DNA of 64,000 nucleotides from Synchiropus splendidus. Its lineage: Eukaryota > Chordata > Actinopteri > Syngnathiformes > Callionymidae. The DNA is taken from assembly GCF_027744825.2 (NCBI RefSeq), contig NC_071339.1, forward strand, positions 26,149,501 through 26,213,500, in the 5' to 3' direction. Positions 60,714 to 64,000 of this stretch are shown here, in pieces; position 1 is the first letter of the stretch, and every line of letters starts with the position of its first letter. The notes below the pieces were generated by a model. The model was given only the letters and a program-made list of their open reading frames with translations, ran no database searches and was not told the origin of the DNA. A program made the translations under genes and the position numbers.

Positions 60714-62217
60714 GGCACAATGCACAAAAACGCTTTTCAGCCTGAGATAAGGTGGGTTTCGGAACGCCAAACATAAAAGTGTTGATAACTTTCGAAAAAC
60801 ACTTCAGACAGCTTAAATTTGATGTGCACCTACTAGAAAGACCCTTTCTGCTATAGTGGGAGGTTAAAATTTCATGTTCTGAAGCTTCCCTGAAAAGTTA
60901 TGGCACAATGCACAAAAACGCTTTTCAGCCTGAGATAAGGTGGGTTTCGGAACGCCAAACATAAAAGCGTTGATAACTTTCGAAAAACACTTCAGACAGC
61001 TTAAATTTGATGTGCACCTACTAGAAAGACCCTTTCTGCTATAGTGGGAGGTTAAAATTTCATGTTCTGAAGCTTCCCTGAAAAGTTATGGCACAATGCA
61101 CAAAAACGCTTTTCAGCCTGAGATAAGGTGAGTTTCGGAACGCCAAACATAAAAGTGTTGATAACTTTTGAAAAACACTTCAGACAGCTTAGATTTGATG
61201 TGCAACTACTAGAAAGACCCTTTCTGCTATAGTGGGAGGTTAAAATTTCATGTTCTGAAGCTTCCCTGAAAAGTTATGGCACAATGCACAAAAACGCTTT
61301 TCAGCCTGAGATAAGGTGGGTTTCGGAACGCCAAACATAAAAGTGTTGATAACTTTCGAAAAACACTTCAGACAGCTTAAATTTGATGTGCACCTACTAG
61401 AAAGACCCTTTCTGCTATAGTGGGAGGTTAAAATTTCATGTTCTGAAGCTTCCCTGAAAAGTTATGGCACAATGCACAAAAACGCTTTTCAGCCTGAGAT
61501 AAGGTGGGTTTCGGAACGCCAAACATAAAAGCGTTGATAACTTTCGAAAAACACTTCAGACAGCTTAAATTTAATGTGCACCTACTAGAAAGACCCTTTC
61601 TGCTATAGTGGGAGGTTAAAATTTCATGTTCTGAAGCTTCCCTGAAAAGTTATGGCACAATGCACAAAAACGCTTTTCAGCCTGAGATAAGGTGGGTTTC
61701 GGAACGCCAAACATAAAAGTGTTAATAACTTTGGAAAAACACTTCAGACAGTTTAGATTTGATGTGCAACTACTAGAAAGACCCTTTCTGCTATAGTGGG
61801 AGGTTAAAATTTCATGTTCTGAAGCTTCCCTGAAAAGGTATGGCACAATGCACAAAAACGCTTTTCAGCCTGAGATAAGGTGGGTTTCGGAACGCCAAAC
61901 ATAAAAGTGTTAATAACTTTGGAAAAACACTTCAGACAGTTTAGATTTGATGTGCAACTACTAGAAAGACCCTTTCTGCTATAGTGGGAGGTTAAAATTT
62001 CATGTTCTGAAGCTTTCCTGAAAAGTTATGGCACAATGCGTAAAAACGCTTTTCAGCCTGAGATAAGGTGGGTTTCGGAACGCCAAACATAAAAGTGTTG
62101 ATAACTTTGGAAAAACACTTCAGACAGTTTAGATTTGATGTGCAACTACTAGAAAGACCCTTTCTGCTATAGTGGGAGGTTAAAATTTCATGTTCTGAAG
62201 CTTCCCTGAAAAGTTAT
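60714..62217 (+). repeat. 8-monomer HOR with alpha-A units, copy 2
   Basis: Monomers 324-331 repeat the previous block at 1504 bp with small private changes (ggtgagtttcgg, aaatttaatg). From 60902 onward the order also matches 37028 onward, so this copy is the junction between the local 8-mer and the long-range duplication. Confidence 0.85.
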
Positions 62218-63909
62218 GGCACAATGCACAAAAACGCTTTTCAGCCTGAGATAAGGTGGGTTTCGGAACGCCAAACATAAAAGTGTTAATAACTTTGGAA
62301 AAACACTTCAGACAGTTTAGATTTGATGTGCAACTACTAGAAAGACCCTTTCTGCTATAGTGGGAGGTTAAAATTTCATGTTCTGAAGCTTCCCTGAAAA
62401 GTTATGGCACAATGCACAAAAACGCTTTTCAGCCTGAGATAAGGTGGGTTTCGGAACGCCAAACATAAAAGTGTTGATAACTTTCGAAAAACACTTCAGA
62501 GAGCTTAGATTTGATGTGCACCTACTAGGAAGACCCTTTCTGCTATAGTGGGAGGTTAAAATTTCATGTTCTGAAGCTTCCCTGAAAAGTTATGGCACAA
62601 TGCGTAAAACCGCTTTTCAGCCTGAGATAAGGTGGGTTTCGGAACGCCAAACATAAAAGTGTTGATAACTTTGGAAAAACACTTCAGACAGTTTAGATTT
62701 GATGTGCAACTACTAGAAAGACCCTTTCTGCTATAGTGGGAGGTTAAAATTTCATGTTCTGAAGCTTTCCTGAAAAGTTATGGCACAATGCACAAAAACG
62801 CTTTTCAGCCTGAGATAAGGTGGGTTTCGGAACGCCAAACATAAAAGTGTTGATAACTTTTGAAAAACACTTCAGACAGCTTAGATTTGATGTGCAACTA
62901 CTAGAAAGACCCTTTCTGTTATAGTGGGAGGTTAAAATTTCATGTTCTGAAGCTTCCCTGAAAAGTTATGGCACAATGCACAAAAACGCTTTTCAGCCTG
63001 AGATAAGGTGGGTTTCGGAACGCCAAACATAAAAGTGTTGATAACTTTCGAAAAACACTTCAGAGAGCTTAGATTTGATGTGCACCTACTAGAAAGACCC
63101 TTTCTGCTATAGTGGGAGGTTAAAATTTCATGTTCTGAAGCTTCCCTGAAAAGTTATGGCACAATGCGTAAAAACGCTTTTCAGCCTGAGATAAGGTGGG
63201 TTTCGGAACGCCAAACATAAAAGTGTTGATAACTTTGGAAAAACACTTCAGACAGTTTAGATTTGATGTGCAACTACTAGAAAGACCCTTTCTGCTATAG
63301 TGGGAGGTTAAAATTTGATGTTCTGAAGCTTTCCTGAAAAGTTATGGCACAATGCACAAAAACGCTTTTCAGCCTGAGATAAGGCGGGTTTCGGAACGCC
63401 AAACATAAAAGTGTTGATAACTTTCGAAAAACACTTCAGACAGCTTAGATTTGATGTGCACCTACTAGAAAGACCCTTTCTGCTATAGTGGGAGGTTAAA
63501 ATTTCATGTTCTGAAGCTTCCCTGAAAAGTTATGGCACAATGCGTAAAAACGCTTTTCAGCCTGAGATAAGGTGGGTTTCGGAACGCCAAACATAAAAGT
63601 GTTGATAACTTTGGAAAAACACTTCAGACAGTTTAGATTTGATGTGCAACTACTAGAAAGACCCTTTCTGCTATAGTGGGAGGTTAAAATTTCATGTTCT
63701 GAAGCTTCCCTGAAAAGTTATGGCACAATGCACAAAAACGCTTTTCAGCCTGAGATAAGGTGGGTTTCGGAACGCCAAACATAAAAGTGTTAATAACTTT
63801 GGAAAAACACTTCAGACAGTTTAGATTTGATGTGCAACTACTAGAAAGACCCTTTCTGCCATAGTGGGAGGTTAAAATTTCATGTTCTGAAGCTTCCCTG
63901 AAAAGTTAT
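62218..63909 (+). repeat. Monomers 332-340, right flank
   Basis: Begins with the end of the long-range match: beta2, alpha with ctaggaag, beta1 with gcgtaaaacc. The following gamma (ctgttatag), alpha (gagag) and beta1 correspond to 39472-40035. Later copies include ttgatgttc, aaggcgggtttcgg and ctgccatag as private changes. No non-satellite sequence appears. Confidence 0.82.
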
Positions 63910-64000
63910 GGCACAATGCGTAAAAACGCTTTTCAGCCTGAGATAAGGTGGGTTTCGGAACGCCAAACATAAAAGTGTTGATAACTTTTGAAAAACACTT
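63910..64000 (+). repeat. Partial monomer 341 cut by the window edge
   Basis: The first 91 bp of a monomer with gcgt and tttTgaaaa, ending inside cacttcag. The array evidently continues to the right. Confidence 0.95.

Larger units (their letters stand above)
1..64000 (+). repeat. 188-bp satellite DNA array, 340 full head-to-tail monomers
   Basis: Every part of the window aligns to one 188-bp unit in one orientation. Landmarks recur once per unit: ggcacaatgc at monomer position 1, gtttcggaacgcc near 43, agaaagaccctttct at 122, and gaagcttc at 168. Monomer starts predicted as 188(k-1)+1 plus the running indel sum agree with the sequence wherever checked, for example 5641, 14470, 61842 and 63910. 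I saw no inversion, insertion, transposon or unique spacer. Long pure arrays of nucleosome-length monomers are typical of eukaryotic centromeric or pericentromeric satellites. A centromeric role is inferred from architecture only, and the family and species are not recognised. The array continues beyond both edges. Confidence 0.98.
14470..64000 (+). repeat. Domain 2: ordered alpha/beta/gamma satellite with HORs
   Basis: From monomer 78 onward the haplotype tttGgaaaa plus cagTttag (beta) appears and becomes the commonest class, interleaved with alpha (tttCgaaaa, cagCttag, gtgcaCc) and gamma (tttTgaaaa, cagCttag, gtgcaAc). Beta1 has gcgt with gttgat; beta2 has gcac with gttaat. Only three length changes occur in about 263 monomers: -2 near 18695, and -1 near 55437 and 58632, the last two being one event copied. 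Between about 18.7 and 55.4 kb every monomer is exactly 188 bp. This points to more recent homogenisation than in domain 1. Confidence 0.88.

Noticed and set aside
1..64000. CRISPR array
   Set aside because: The repeat unit is 188 bp and fully homologous throughout. There are no short direct repeats separated by unique spacers and no cas genes.
1..64000. Multi-copy tRNA, 5S rRNA or rDNA spacer array
   Set aside because: I see no tRNA-like cloverleaf or A/B box pair and no recognisable 5S or other rRNA sequence in the monomer.
1..64000. Assembly artefact as the sole explanation of the array
   Set aside because: The ordered private variants, shared indels and nested HORs form a consistent history that random misassembly would not produce. 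Copy-number errors in near-perfect pairs (27628-30635, 52444-58833) remain possible.
1..64000. Assignment to a named satellite family or species
   Set aside because: I do not recognise the monomer as a published satellite, and a database search would be needed. A motif-based guess at plant or animal would not be sound.

Overview
The whole 64 kb window is one uninterrupted satellite DNA array. A 188-bp monomer is repeated head to tail on a single strand from the first base to the last. In the phase that starts at ggcacaatgc, I count 340 complete monomers plus a 91-bp partial copy at the right edge (63910-64000). This count is exact: the individual length changes I found sum to -11 bp, and monomer starts checked along the window fall where that sum predicts. 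There is no unique sequence, transposon, RNA gene, CRISPR array or credible protein gene. The short open frames are translations of the monomer itself. Because 188 is not a multiple of 3, every copy shifts frame, so no frame can run along the array.

Organism: a eukaryote. A nucleosome-sized monomer in a very long pure array with layered higher-order repeats (HORs) is typical of centromeric or pericentromeric heterochromatin in plants and animals. I cannot name the species or the satellite family. A typical monomer is about 39% GC (74 of 188 by hand count).

Monomer classes are defined by linked diagnostic sites (monomer coordinates). Position 80 is C, G or T in tttNgaaaa; 99 is C or T in cagNttag; 116 is A or C in gtgcaNc; 71 is G or A in gttNat; 11-12 is ac or gt in atgcNNaaa. 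Alpha is C80/C99/C116. Beta is G80/T99/A116, mostly as beta1 (gt at 11-12 with G71) or beta2 (ac with A71). Gamma is T80/C99/A116.

Layout: domain 1 (1-14469, 77 monomers) is the more diverged part. It is mostly C80 monomers, carries 12 of the 15 length changes, and shows short, imperfect HORs of 6 to 9 monomers. Domain 2 (14470-64000) starts abruptly with the linked G80/T99 haplotype and mixes alpha, beta and gamma in ordered patterns. Its HORs are: 5-mers (15222-17101), 9/10-mers (19356-24807), 8-mers (25560-30635), related alpha-A blocks (35.5-38.7 kb and again 59.2-62.6 kb), a 26-mer with a 19-mer deletion derivative (42668-51127) and a near-perfect 17-mer pair of 3195 bp (52444-58833). 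Several blocks recur at long range, at 51, 84, 111 and 127 monomers. The pattern fits repeated unequal exchange or conversion at many scales, with domain 1 as an older flank and domain 2 as the recently homogenised core; this age ordering is inference.

Nothing here works together as a pathway. If the DNA has a function it is structural: centromere or heterochromatin, possibly with satellite transcripts.
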